From Pseudonocardiales bacterium (GTDB lineage Bacteria > Actinomycetota > Actinomycetes > Mycobacteriales > Jatrophihabitantaceae), in NCBI GenBank assembly GCA_003243915.1, contig QHCC01000113.1, positions 5,217-69,216 on the forward strand: a stretch of DNA of 64,000 nt, read 5' to 3'. A program made the position numbers and the translations under genes. Under the pieces are notes generated by a model. It was not told where the DNA came from and did no database searches. It worked only from the letters and a program-made list of their open reading frames with translations. Shown here in pieces: positions 1 through 9,643 of the stretch (its first letter is position 1; each line of letters starts with the position of its first letter).

Positions 1-911
1 GGCAGCAGGTGCACCTCGTCGTAGATGATCAGGCCCCAGTCGCGCGAGTCGAACAGCTCCAGGTGGCGGTACTCGCCCTTCCGGCGCGTCGTCATGATCT
101 GGTAAGTGGCGATGGTGACCGGGCGGATCTCCTTACGCTCGCCGCTGTACTCGCCGATCTCCTCCTCGGTCAGGCTGGTGCGCGCCATCAGTTCGCGCTT
201 CCACTGCCGCCCGGCGACGGTGTTGGTGACCAGGATGAGGGTGGTGGCCTTGGCCTGGGCCATGGCCGCCGCACCGACGAGCGTCTTGCCCGCCCCGCAT
301 GGCAGCACCACGACACCGGAGCCGCCCGCCCAGAACATGTCGACGGCCTGCTGCTGGTAGGTCCGCATCTCCCAGTTGTCCAGCTTGAGCTCGATAGGGT
401 GCGCCTCGCCGTCGACGTAGCCTGCGAGGTCCTCGGCAGGCCAGCCGACCTTGAGCAGGGCCTGCTTGAGCCGGCCCCGTTCGGACGGGTGCACGAGCAC
501 GATGTCGTCCTCGACACGATCCCCCAGCATCGGCGCGATCTTCTTCTGCCGCAGGATCTCCTCGAGTACTGCGCGGTCGAGGCTGACCAGCACCAGGCCG
601 TGCACTGGGTGCTTGACCAGCTGCAGGCGGCCGTAGCGATCCATGGTGTCGGCCACGTCGACGAGCAGGGCATGCGGCACTGCGTAGCGGCTGAAGCGCA
701 CCAGCGCGTCGACGACCTGCTCGGCGTCGTGCCCCGCGGCCCGGGCATTCCACAGCCCCAGCGGCGTCAACCGGTAGGTGTGCACGTGTTCAGGGCTGCG
801 CTCCAGCTCGGCGAACGGCGCGATCGCGGCGCGCGCCTGCGCCGACTGCGGGTGCTCGACTTCGAGCAGCAGCGTCTTGTCGGACTGGACGATCAACGGT
901 CCGTCGGTCAC
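1..911 (-). CDS. DEAD/DEAH-box DNA repair helicase, XPB/Rad25 (ERCC3) type; 3' end truncated by the window edge
   Basis: Reverse-strand frame from GTG at 911 reads MTDGPLIVQSDKTLLLEVEHPQ...YQQQAVDMFWAGGSGVVVLPCGAGKTLVGAAAMAQ...LIIYDEVHLLP: Walker A GAGKT and a DEVH box. Absent from the ORF track because it runs off the edge. Confidence 0.93.
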   Translation of the reverse strand, partial: MTDGPLIVQSDKTLLLEVEHPQSAQARAAIAPFAELERSPEHVHTYRLTPLGLWNARAAGHDAEQVVDALVRFSRYAVPHALLVDVADTMDRYGRLQLVKHPVHGLVLVSLDRAVLEEILRQKKIAPMLGDRVEDDIVLVHPSERGRLKQALLKVGWPAEDLAGYVDGEAHPIELKLDNWEMRTYQQQAVDMFWAGGSGVVVLPCGAGKTLVGAAAMAQAKATTLILVTNTVAGRQWKRELMARTSLTEEEIGEYSGERKEIRPVTIATYQIMTTRRKGEYRHLELFDSRDWGLIIYDEVHLL

Positions 912-1061
912 GTGTCTCCCGGGGTCTGTGAGGTGTAACGAGCCATTGTCGCAAACTGCGCAGCGCGCGCACCTGTTCCGCGTGTCCGATTGGCCCGGAT
1001 GGCAACTTGTTCCCTCCCTTTCACCGCGACGCACCCGACCCGACTTTGTAGCCTCATCGGC

Positions 1062-1454
1062 GTGGCGACCCCCGAGGGTTCCGATGGGGGCAGCGCGCGC
1101 CGGGCCCCGGCGGGTTACCTCGTGGCCGAGACCGTGGCGTTCCTGTCCGAGTTGACCCTGTTCGCCACGCTGGGTGTCGTGGGCTGGCGCCTGGGCTCCG
1201 GTGGGCTGATCAGTATCGCCGTGGCCACCCTGTGCCCGTCGCTCGGGGTGCTGATCTGGTCGGTGTGGCTGGCCCCTCGGGCGACGCACCGGCTGAGTGA
1301 TCCGGGACGGTTGATCGCGCAGATCGCCGCGTTCGTCGGCGCCGCGGTCCTGTGTGCACTCAGCCGGCTCGTGGTGTGGGGCATCGTCTTGGCCGGCGTA
1401 GGCATCGCCGCGTTCGTCGCTGCCCGAGTATTCGACACCCCGCGGCCCAGCTAG
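1062..1454 (+). CDS. Small 4-TM membrane protein, DUF2568/YrdB-like
   Basis: In-frame GTG at 1062; hydrophobic segments typical of the family. Confidence 0.7.
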   Translation: MATPEGSDGGSARRAPAGYLVAETVAFLSELTLFATLGVVGWRLGSGGLISIAVATLCPSLGVLIWSVWLAPRATHRLSDPGRLIAQIAAFVGAAVLCALSRLVVWGIVLAGVGIAAFVAARVFDTPRPS

Positions 1455-1539
1455 GCCACGGGTCGGCTCGCCCAGCTTCCTGGGCGTCGCGGGTCATGGG
1501 TCGCTCCACGTGCAGGGGGTCGGCTCGATGTGGCGGCAT

Positions 1540-3981
1540 TCAGGCCGGGTCGTCCTCGTCGTCGAAATCCACGTCGTCGACCACGGTGACCGCGGTGAGG
1601 CGATGCAGCGGGAACGACTGCAGGCGCTGCGTCGCCGACTCGTGCCCGCGCACGAAGCCGCCGGCGAGCGAGATCGGCAGGATCGTGTGCCGTGACGTGG
1701 TGCCGTCCGGATCGACGACGCCCAGCAGGACTCGTTGCCCGTCGCGGATGGCCTGTCGCAGCAGGGCCATCGTGGCGGCCGAGGTCACGCCGGGAACCTG
1801 TTGGGCGATCGGCGCGATGCGTCGGCTCAAGGTGGTGAGCGCTTCGCCGGAGCGGATCCGGCGCACGACTTCGGCCAGCTGCGCGCTGGACTCGCCCGCG
1901 GTACGGGGACGCAGCGCGCGCGGAACCGGCCGGGACGGGGCTCGCGGCGGGGCGGCTCCAAGTGTGATCACCTGGCCGTCGGGCGCCTCGGCGGCCGGTG
2001 CGTAGCCGGACTCGCGGAGCGCCTCCAGCACTCGGGTGACCGCAGCGGTGGCGATGGCAATGGTCGGTGCGATCCGCCGCAGCTGCAGCGATCCGACGTG
2101 GCGGTCGGCGAGGACGCGCGAGAGCAGTGCCTCGTCCTCGCAGCGCAGGTACGCGGCGGCGGCGCCCGCCCGCAGTACCCCGTGGCGCCGTGCGACGTCG
2201 TCGATGAGATAGCTCAGCGCTTGCGGCACCGGGGTGCGGGACCGCTCGGTGACCAGTGCGCTGACCTCAGCGCCGCTGCGCCCGGCGTCCAGTGCCCGCC
2301 GCACCGACGCTTCGGTGACGCGGTACACGCTCGCGCCGCCGGAGGACTCGAGGTCGGCGGCCAGTGCGAGTTCCGTGCCCAGCTCCGCAGTGGGAGGCCC
2401 CGGGACGACGATCGTCAGATCGGGTTGAACCAGGAAGTAATCCACCGGGACGGGCAGCGCATTGGCCAGCGCGTGTTCGGCCGCTGCTCGCGAGCCGGCC
2501 AGCAGCGTGCGGCTGTAGCCGGTCAGACCGCCGGCCGCGGTGACGCCAAGCAGATCGGCTTCGGCCAGGACGGCCTCGACCAGCGGACGCAGAGTTCCGG
2601 CACGGCGCGGCGAGGCCCAGCTCAGCCGGGCCAGGACCGCGGCGCGGGCGCTCGGCGCCGCCCCCGGGCTCAGTGTGGTGAGCACCTCGAGCACGCGCGC
2701 CCGCAGCGCGGGAACCGTGCCGCGTTCGGCGTCGGGCCCCAGGGCGCTGATCAGGCGGTCCCGGTCGTCACGCTGGCTCACCAGGCTGGGCTGGCGGGTC
2801 ATGGCGAGCCACGCTGCAGCGAGACCGGTCCAGCGTTGCGCCGGGTCGCGGCGCCGCCAGATGTCGTAGTCCGCGGTGGGAAGGTAGACCGGCTCGGCCC
2901 CTCCGACCGGGCCGAGAAGCCCCGCGGCGTAGCCGGTCTCGGCGAGCAGGGCAGCTACCCGCTCCTCGACGCCGAGGTCGTTCGCCGTCCGGCGCAGCTC
3001 GCGGATGCCGACGCCACCGGCACGCAGGGCAACCGGTGGCCGGCTCGTCCACGCCTCACCGAGCGCCTCGACGAGCCGGACGGTGTCGAGAACCGCCGTG
3101 GTGCCCAGGCGGTCGAGGTCGGCGGGATCCCGTTCGACGGTGTCGATCACGGGCGGTGTCGGTCTGACCATGCCCAGCGCGGCGCCCCGCAGGGCGATAC
3201 CGACCTCGCGCGGCAACTCGACCGTCTGCGCGTCGAGAGGAATCAGCAGTCCTCGCGAGATCAGCCGATGCGGTGGCGTCATATCTGGCCGCGCCGACGG
3301 CAGTTGTGCGTTACGGACCCCGCCGTTGGGCGGCCCGGCGCCGAGACGATCGAGCACCTCGCGTTCGGCGGGGTCGCTCTGCGCGATCAACTCGGCGAGC
3401 TGGTGCGGCGATCCGAGGACGGCAGCCACCGCGTCTCCGGCGCCCGGCTGTGCCGCCGGGGGCAGGCCCAGGGCCCTCAGCACCGGAGCAAGCTGGAGAT
3501 CAGACACCCGGCGCAGCAGGGTGTGCGCCGGGCGGCCCAACCCGGCCGGATACGGGCCCACCGCCTCCGCGACGCCGGAGACGAGGCGCGGTGCGTCGGC
3601 GTCGCCCCACACAAGGCCGAGGGCGAGCAGTTCGTCCACGCCGCGGCTCAGGTCGGCGGCCGTGACGCTGTCGCCGAGCAGCCTGCCGGCCTCGGCGAGC
3701 GGCGCGACATCACCGACCGCGCACAGGACCAACGTTTCGAGGACGCGCAGGACGAAGGCGTCCAGTCCGTCGACGGCGCGCTGCGCCGAGGTGCGCACGC
3801 TGAGCCGGCCGGCCAGCATTGCCAGGTCGGCCGGAGCGGGCAGCGCGAGATCCGGACGCCGGCGCAGCAGGTCGGCGAGCTGGGCGTCGGTGCGCCCTCG
3901 CAGCCACTCGGTCAAGGTGGCCGGCCGGCGAGATCTGGTGGCCGCAGCGGGCGGGGCGGAGGGCGGCGGAGCGGTCGACAT
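1540..3981 (-). CDS. Helicase-associated / helicase C-terminal domain protein (Rv0862c-like)
   Basis: Long ORF beginning MSTAPPPSAPPAAATRSRRPATLTEWLRGRTDAQLADLLRRRPDLALPAP; located next to the XPB-type helicase. Confidence 0.82.
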   Translation of the reverse strand: MSTAPPPSAPPAAATRSRRPATLTEWLRGRTDAQLADLLRRRPDLALPAPADLAMLAGRLSVRTSAQRAVDGLDAFVLRVLETLVLCAVGDVAPLAEAGRLLGDSVTAADLSRGVDELLALGLVWGDADAPRLVSGVAEAVGPYPAGLGRPAHTLLRRVSDLQLAPVLRALGLPPAAQPGAGDAVAAVLGSPHQLAELIAQSDPAEREVLDRLGAGPPNGGVRNAQLPSARPDMTPPHRLISRGLLIPLDAQTVELPREVGIALRGAALGMVRPTPPVIDTVERDPADLDRLGTTAVLDTVRLVEALGEAWTSRPPVALRAGGVGIRELRRTANDLGVEERVAALLAETGYAAGLLGPVGGAEPVYLPTADYDIWRRRDPAQRWTGLAAAWLAMTRQPSLVSQRDDRDRLISALGPDAERGTVPALRARVLEVLTTLSPGAAPSARAAVLARLSWASPRRAGTLRPLVEAVLAEADLLGVTAAGGLTGYSRTLLAGSRAAAEHALANALPVPVDYFLVQPDLTIVVPGPPTAELGTELALAADLESSGGASVYRVTEASVRRALDAGRSGAEVSALVTERSRTPVPQALSYLIDDVARRHGVLRAGAAAAYLRCEDEALLSRVLADRHVGSLQLRRIAPTIAIATAAVTRVLEALRESGYAPAAEAPDGQVITLGAAPPRAPSRPVPRALRPRTAGESSAQLAEVVRRIRSGEALTTLSRRIAPIAQQVPGVTSAATMALLRQAIRDGQRVLLGVVDPDGTTSRHTILPISLAGGFVRGHESATQRLQSFPLHRLTAVTVVDDVDFDDEDDPA

Positions 3982-4000
3982 GGCTAGCGCGGATACGCCC

Positions 4001-4207
4001 CTAGCGGCCCTCGGCCAGATGGGGGCGGTCGGCCGGCGAGGGGTGGGTGTAGCGCAGGCGGTCCAGCGGAAGCGGGAATTCGATTTCGGGGCCGAAGGGC
4101 GACAGCGAGCCGGCCATGTCGGCGGCGAGTTCGGAGACGTGGACACCGATCCGAGCCGTCGAGGGGTCGCGGTACTGGTCGGGAAGTTCCGGCGCGGTGC
4201 TGGCCAT
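4001..4207 (-). CDS. Small conserved actinobacterial protein of unknown function
   Basis: ORF MASTAPELPDQYRDPSTARIGVHVSELAADMAGSLSPFGPEIEFPLPLDRLRYTH immediately upstream of the helicase-associated gene, same strand. Confidence 0.6.
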   Translation of the reverse strand: MASTAPELPDQYRDPSTARIGVHVSELAADMAGSLSPFGPEIEFPLPLDRLRYTHPSPADRPHLAEGR

Positions 4208-4269
4208 GGTTGCCCTCTCGATGAGCAAGACGCGGACTATCTAGTTTGCCATGCCCATAGTCTGGATGC

Positions 4270-4917
4270 GTGCTCACGTCGCCCGCACGGCTGGATTCGG
4301 TCAACCTCGCCGAGGTGATGATCGAAAGCTGGAAGCGAAACGGCGGCCGGACGGGCATCGACAAGCGACCGGTCGAGGGCCCCGTCCGGACCGGGGCCGA
4401 CGTGTTGGTCGGCGACACGATCTGCGACCGGGCCCACCACGGCGGCCCGGACCAGGCCGTCTACGCCTACGCCCGCGAGGACGCGGCCTGGTGGGGGCAG
4501 CGCCTGGGCCGCGACGTCGCACGCGGCGCGTTCGGCGAGAACTTCTCCACGTCCGGACTGGACGTGACGAATGCGGTGATCGGCGAGCGGTGGGCAATCG
4601 GGTCTGCGGTCTTCGAGGTGAGCTGCCCACGCATCCCGTGCCGCACGTTCGCCGGCTTCTGGGACGTGCCAGATCTGGTGAAGCAGTTCACCGCGGCGGG
4701 GCGCCCCGGGGCGTACCTGCGGATCTGGCGAGCCGGCGAGGTCGCTGCCGGTGAGCTGATCGTCATCGACCATCGCCCAGCGCACGGGGTCACGATCGCC
4801 GAGACGTTCCGGGCATTGACGGGTGACCGCTCGCTCGCGCCGCGGCTGCTTGCCGCGCCGCAGCTGCCGGCCGCGGCTCACGACAGCGCCCGCCGCTGGC
4901 TGGCCGCGGCGACATAG
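4270..4917 (+). CDS. MOSC domain-containing protein
   Basis: 215 aa with GPVRTGADVLVGDTICDRAHHGGPDQAVYAYAREDAAWW and SCPRIPCRTFAGF, typical of MOSC/YiiM-like proteins. Confidence 0.9.
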   Translation: MLTSPARLDSVNLAEVMIESWKRNGGRTGIDKRPVEGPVRTGADVLVGDTICDRAHHGGPDQAVYAYAREDAAWWGQRLGRDVARGAFGENFSTSGLDVTNAVIGERWAIGSAVFEVSCPRIPCRTFAGFWDVPDLVKQFTAAGRPGAYLRIWRAGEVAAGELIVIDHRPAHGVTIAETFRALTGDRSLAPRLLAAPQLPAAAHDSARRWLAAAT

Positions 4918-4990
4918 CAACAGGCGGGCCCGACCACCCGGCCGGTATAGCGGGTGTGAATTAGGGCCGGGGACCAGTAACCTGTAGGCA

Positions 4991-5018
4991 GAAGGCACCG
5001 CGAGCCTGCGGTGCCTTC
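4991..5018. promoter_or_regulatory. 11-bp perfect hairpin in the leader of the cold-shock gene (leader structure or terminator of the upstream gene)
   Basis: gaaggcaccgc (4991-5001) - gagcct - gcggtgccttc (5008-5018); not followed by a clear T tract; csp starts at 5063. Confidence 0.6.
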
Positions 5019-5062
5019 ATCGCGTCGGATCCGGCGCTCGACCAGTACCCGAGGAGTCCGCG

Positions 5063-5446
5063 GTGCCTACCGGCAAGGTGAAGTTCTTCAGTGCGGAAAA
5101 GGGCTTCGGCTTCCTGTCCTACGACGAGGGCGACGACGTGTTCGTGCACCGCGACGCCCTGCCCGACGGGATCACCGAGCTCAAGCCAGGTCAGCGTGTC
5201 GAGTTCGGTGTCGTGTCCGGCCGCAAGGGCAACCAGGCCATGCAGGTGCGCCTGCTCGACCCGGTCCCCTCGGTCGTGCGCGCCCAGCGCAAACCCGCCG
5301 AGGAGATGGCCCCGCTCGTCGAGGACCTGATCAAGCTGCTCGACAGCGTCTCCAATTCGCTGCGCCGCGGGCGATACCCGGACAAGGTCGAGGCCGGCAA
5401 GGTCGCCGGCCTGCTTCGCGCGTTCGCCGACAATCTCGACGCCTGA
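5063..5446 (+). CDS. Cold-shock protein with actinobacterial C-terminal extension
   Basis: MPTGKVKFFSAEKGFGFLSYDEGDDVFVHRDAL: RNP1/RNP2 motifs of a CSD. Confidence 0.96.
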   Translation: MPTGKVKFFSAEKGFGFLSYDEGDDVFVHRDALPDGITELKPGQRVEFGVVSGRKGNQAMQVRLLDPVPSVVRAQRKPAEEMAPLVEDLIKLLDSVSNSLRRGRYPDKVEAGKVAGLLRAFADNLDA

Positions 5447-5506
5447 CCTATTCCGCAGGGGCGTCTGATTTGCCCGCCTGGGGTAGGTGACCACTCGACG
5501 GAAGGG

Positions 5507-6310
5507 TCAGCGCAGGGTGGGGCTGCTGGGTGTGAGGCCGGCGGTGTGTGCGCGGTCGAGCAGCGCCGAGGCCGCGGCGTAACCCGCGTCGCCCAGGTCG
5601 CGGGTGAATTCGTTGACGTACAAAGCGATGTGCTGGCGCGTTACGTCCGGGGACATCTCATCGGCGTGCTCGGCGACGTAGGCCGCGGATGCCGACGGGT
5701 TGGCCCACGCGTACTCCACCGAGGCCCGCGCGGCGCTGGTGATGGCGGCGACGTCGAGGTCACGCCGGGCCAGAATCGCTCCGAGCGGGATCGGCAACCC
5801 GGTGTCCGCTTCCCACCACTCGCCCAGGTCGGCCAGCGCTGTCAACCCGTAGCTGGGGTAGGTGAAGCGTGCCTCGTGGATCACCAGGCCGGCGTCGTAG
5901 CTGCCATCGCGCACCGCGGGCATGATCGAGGCGAACGGCACGACGTCGATGCGGGCCGGGCGCTGGCCGGCCGCCCATAGTCGCATCAGCAGGTAGGCCG
6001 TGGAGCGCTCGCTGGGGACGGCGACGCTGCGGCCGTCCAGGTCGGGCAGCGTCTCGCGGGTGACGACCAGCGGGCCGCAGCCCCGACCGACGGCGCCACC
6101 GCTGGGCAGCAACGCGTAGCGCCCGAGCAGCCAGGGCAGCGCACCGTAGGACACCTTCACCACGTCGAAGTCGCCGCGCTGCGCCGCGGTGTTCGTGACG
6201 TCGATGTCGGCGAAGCTCACCTCGACCGGCGCAGCGCCGTCGATCAGCCCGTGCGCCCAGGCGTGGAAAACGAACGTGTCGTTGGGGCAGGGGGAGATCG
6301 CAAGCCTCAC
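5507..6310 (-). CDS. mqnD: 1,4-dihydroxy-6-naphthoate synthase (futalosine pathway)
   Basis: MRLAISPCPNDTFVFHAWAHGLIDGAAPVEVSFADIDVTNTAAQRGDFDVVKVSYGA. Confidence 0.92.
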   Translation of the reverse strand: MRLAISPCPNDTFVFHAWAHGLIDGAAPVEVSFADIDVTNTAAQRGDFDVVKVSYGALPWLLGRYALLPSGGAVGRGCGPLVVTRETLPDLDGRSVAVPSERSTAYLLMRLWAAGQRPARIDVVPFASIMPAVRDGSYDAGLVIHEARFTYPSYGLTALADLGEWWEADTGLPIPLGAILARRDLDVAAITSAARASVEYAWANPSASAAYVAEHADEMSPDVTRQHIALYVNEFTRDLGDAGYAAASALLDRAHTAGLTPSSPTLR

Positions 6311-6981
6311 CGGACCTCCAGCGGTGCGCAGGCGATCGCGGCGAGCGCACGGCCGAGTGCGGCCAGCGCGTCCGGTATGCGCCAGGCATCGCGGTCGCGC
6401 GGCCCGACCGGGTTGCTGATCGCGCGTAGCTCGGCGAACGCCACGCCGTGCAGCGTCGCAGCTGCCGCGACGCCTGCGCCCTCCATGCCCTCGGCCACCG
6501 CGTCGGGGAACCGGCCGCGCAGCTCGTGGGCAGTGGCCGCCGTTCCGGTGATGGTCGCGACGGTCAGGATCGTGCCCAGCCGCCCGCCCGTGCGATCGAC
6601 GAGTTCGATGGCCAGCTGCGGTGCGACCTCGTAGCGCTCCGTGCCGAATCCGAGCTCCGAGGACGGGGCGAAGCCCGTCTCGGTCTCGGCGCCGAGGTCT
6701 GCGAACGTGATCGTCGAAGCGACTGCGATCGCACCGACCCCGACGGGTTCGAAGCCGCCGCCGATGCCTGCGGCGATGACGAGTCCGTAGTCGCCGCTGG
6801 CGAGTGCCGCCGAGGCAGCTGCCGCCGCTGCGGCGGGCCCGACCCCGCCTGCCAGCACCGCAATCCCCCCGGCTTGCGCAACCGGCTGGGGTCCCTGGAC
6901 GCACGAGGTCGCCGGGCCGGGGAGCGCGGCCAGAATCGCGGCGCGCTCGGCGTCGACTGCGGTGACGACTAGCACTCTCAC
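6307..6981 (-). CDS. mqnB: Futalosine hydrolase
   Basis: MRVLVVTAVDAERAAIL...GIGGGF...VEGMEGAGVAAAATLHGVAFAELRAISNPVGPRDR; nucleosidase fold; overlaps mqnD by 4 bp. Confidence 0.9.
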   Translation of the reverse strand: MRVLVVTAVDAERAAILAALPGPATSCVQGPQPVAQAGGIAVLAGGVGPAAAAAAASAALASGDYGLVIAAGIGGGFEPVGVGAIAVASTITFADLGAETETGFAPSSELGFGTERYEVAPQLAIELVDRTGGRLGTILTVATITGTAATAHELRGRFPDAVAEGMEGAGVAAAATLHGVAFAELRAISNPVGPRDRDAWRIPDALAALGRALAAIACAPLEVR

Positions 6982-6991
6982 GGCTCGGACA

Positions 6992-8755
6992 CTAAGCCCC
7001 CTCAGGAGTACGGGGATCGCGCTGGCCCACGCCACCGGGACGAACCTGCCACTCCTTCGTCGAGGCGCTGCGCGTGATCACCCGGTACCGCAGCACGACC
7101 ACGGCTGCGACCGCCGACACGATCACGCCCGCGACCCAGAAGCCGACTGCTCCGCCATGAGTGGACGGCAGCACCACGCCGATTCCCGCGCCGACCACCC
7201 ACGCGAGCTGCAAGAACGTCTCCGACCGGGCAAACGCGCTGGAGCGCAGCGTCTCGACGACGTCACGCTGGATGAGAGCATCCAGAGCGATCTTGGACAG
7301 CGCGTTGGCCATGGCGCTGATGAGCATGCCGGCAACCGCGAGCGTGATGTTGAACAGCAGGGCGACGAGCAGACAGCTGACGCCGGCCACACCGACGGAG
7401 GCGATGATGACGATGTCGGGCCGGTGCAGCTTCAGCTTCGTGCCGATGGCGGTGCCCAGGAAGTTGCCGGCACCGGCCGCGCCGACTATCGCGCCCAGCT
7501 CGAGGGCCGCTTGCACGCCGTGCGCAGTCGTCTCGACATAGAACGCCAGAAAGATCGTCAGCAGGCCGGACAGGAATCGCAGCACCGACTCGCCCTGCAG
7601 CGCGATGACCATGTGCTCGGCGAAACCCCGCTTGGCCCAGCTCTGCAGCCGCGCCAGCGGCGGAACCGGCCGCTGTCCGGCCGGCCGGGGCGGTTCCTGC
7701 GGGTGGCGCGGCGCGTCGACGGACGAGTCGACCTGCGGCGGCAGCCGGAAGGCGAAGAATGCGCAGACCCCGAACGCGATTGCGGTAAGGATCAGGCCCA
7801 GGCTGTAGGAGCCGCTGAGCTTGATGACGACGCCGACGAAGCCGCCCGCGACGAGTGTCGAGCCCAGGCCGAAGATCGACAGACGGGCGTTGGCCTCGGT
7901 GAGGCTCATCCCTGGCGGCACCAGCCGAGGGGTGGCCGCGGCCCGCACCACTCCGTACGCCTTCGACAGGACCAACGAGCCGAGCGCACACGGGTAGAGG
8001 ACGAACAAGTCGGTCGGATGGCTGGCCATGATCAAGGCCAGCACTGCTCTGCCGATCGCCGTGCCCGCCATCGTCCAGCGCCGCCCGTGCTGGAGCCGGT
8101 CGAGGGCGGGACCGATGACCGGCGCCACGACGGCGAAGGGTGCCATGGTAATCAGCAGGTAGAGCAGGATGTTGCCCCGCTGGGCATGGGTGGATGCGCC
8201 GAAGAAGACGGTGCCCGCCAGGGCGACGGTGATCATCGCGTCGGTGCCGTAGCTGAGCACCTGGTTCCAGATCAGTGGCGTCAACCCGGACTCGCTGGCG
8301 CCGTCGGCCTTGCTCGCGCTGATGACCTTGCGCGTGACGACGCGGGCGGCGCGGTTCGTCTGGGAGACGGCGGCGCGCGTCATGGCGACAGCGGGGCTGG
8401 CCGGGGCCTTCTGGGGTTGCTTCAGGTCGGGCTGGATGTGGTGGTAGGTGGGGTTGCCGTAGGGGTCCGGCCCCGGTGGAACGTGGTGCCCGTAGGACGG
8501 CGCGGGTTGCGGTGGCCCGTAGGACGGCGGCTGCGGTGCTCCGTAGGGGGGCGGCTGAGGTGCTCCGTAGGGGGGCGGCTGCTGCTGGTACGGGTCGGAG
8601 TATCGCGGCGCGTACCGCGGCGGCGGGTAAGACGGCGCTGTGGGCGGCGCCGCGGCGGGCGGGGCCGCGGCGGGCGGGGCCGCCCGCGGGCCGTGGCTGG
8701 TGTGCCCAGAGCGGGAGAACCGCTTTCGCTCGCGATCGTCCTTCTGCCGGGCCAC
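6992..8755 (-). CDS. MFS transporter with proline-rich cytoplasmic N-terminal extension
   Basis: MFS-like hydrophobic core preceded by PSYPPPRYAPRYSDPYQQQPPPYGAPQPPPYGAPQPPSYGPPQ; GTG start at 8755. Confidence 0.83.
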   Translation of the reverse strand: MARQKDDRERKRFSRSGHTSHGPRAAPPAAAPPAAAPPTAPSYPPPRYAPRYSDPYQQQPPPYGAPQPPPYGAPQPPSYGPPQPAPSYGHHVPPGPDPYGNPTYHHIQPDLKQPQKAPASPAVAMTRAAVSQTNRAARVVTRKVISASKADGASESGLTPLIWNQVLSYGTDAMITVALAGTVFFGASTHAQRGNILLYLLITMAPFAVVAPVIGPALDRLQHGRRWTMAGTAIGRAVLALIMASHPTDLFVLYPCALGSLVLSKAYGVVRAAATPRLVPPGMSLTEANARLSIFGLGSTLVAGGFVGVVIKLSGSYSLGLILTAIAFGVCAFFAFRLPPQVDSSVDAPRHPQEPPRPAGQRPVPPLARLQSWAKRGFAEHMVIALQGESVLRFLSGLLTIFLAFYVETTAHGVQAALELGAIVGAAGAGNFLGTAIGTKLKLHRPDIVIIASVGVAGVSCLLVALLFNITLAVAGMLISAMANALSKIALDALIQRDVVETLRSSAFARSETFLQLAWVVGAGIGVVLPSTHGGAVGFWVAGVIVSAVAAVVVLRYRVITRSASTKEWQVRPGGVGQRDPRTPEGA

Positions 8756-8878
8756 GCTCCCATCCTGCCCCACGATGCCGACGCCGAAAGTGGGACGCGC
8801 GCCGCAATTGTCCTCGACTACCCCGGCGCGGTCCGCACCCCGGCGAGGTCGGTCGCGGGCATCGGCCACAATGGAGCT

Positions 8879-9643
8879 GTGACCCCTACCAAGCAGACCG
8901 CCGGCGCCGGCGCCCGTACCACTGCCGCCCCGGACGCCGTGCTCGCCGCGGCCGTCGAGCAGGCGCGTACGGCCGCACTCGACGTGGGTGGTGCATCTGT
9001 GGGTGAGCACCTGGCCGCGGTCGCCGGGGGAGAGCGCCTCGTCACCCATGCGTTCTCGGCCTCGCTGCCTGGCTACGCCGGATGGTATTGGGCGGTGACG
9101 CTGGCCCGGGCGCCGCGGTCCAAGGCCGCGACCGTCGACGAGGTCGTCCTGCTTCCGGGCGCCGAGGCATTGCTCGCGCCCGCCTGGGTTCCGTGGCACG
9201 AGCGGCTGCGCCCCGGCGATCTCAGCCCCGGCGATCTGCTGCCCAGCGTCGCCGACGATCCGCGCCTCGTCCCGGCCTACGTCGCATCGGACGATCCGGC
9301 CGTCGAGGCGGTGGCGTTCGAGCTCGGCCTGGGCCGGGTGCGGGTGATGTCGCGAGACGGGCGCCTGGACACCGCGGAGCGGTGGTACGCCGGAGACGGC
9401 GGTCCCGACGCGTCCATGGCCAAGCAAGCGCCCGCGCCCTGCGGCACCTGCGGTTTCCTGCTGCCGCTGGCCGGGTCGCTACAGGCCGGCTTCGGCGTGT
9501 GTGGCAACGAGATCAGCGCGACGGACGGCCGGGTGGTCAGCGTCGAGTACGGCTGTGGTGCGCATTCCGAGGCCGCGGTCGTGGTGCCGTCGCTGGCCGA
9601 GCTCACCGGCGACGTCTATGACGACGGCGACTCATTCTCCTGA
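8879..9643 (+). CDS. DUF3027 domain-containing protein
   Basis: GWYWAVTLARAPRSKAATVDEVVLLPG...APCGTCGFLLPLAGSLQAGFGVCGNEISATDGRVVSVEYGCGAHSE. Confidence 0.85.
   Translation: MTPTKQTAGAGARTTAAPDAVLAAAVEQARTAALDVGGASVGEHLAAVAGGERLVTHAFSASLPGYAGWYWAVTLARAPRSKAATVDEVVLLPGAEALLAPAWVPWHERLRPGDLSPGDLLPSVADDPRLVPAYVASDDPAVEAVAFELGLGRVRVMSRDGRLDTAERWYAGDGGPDASMAKQAPAPCGTCGFLLPLAGSLQAGFGVCGNEISATDGRVVSVEYGCGAHSEAAVVVPSLAELTGDVYDDGDSFS

Noticed and set aside
9-938. 309-aa plus-strand ORF
   Set aside because: Antisense to the XPB-type helicase; GC-rich shadow ORF with no domain.
1735-3987. 750-aa plus-strand ORF
   Set aside because: Shadow of the helicase-associated gene on the minus strand; Arg/Gly/Pro-rich without motifs.
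6962-8800. N-terminal two thirds of the 893-aa plus-strand ORF
   Set aside because: Antisense to the MFS transporter; only the part from 8879 (DUF3027) is credible.
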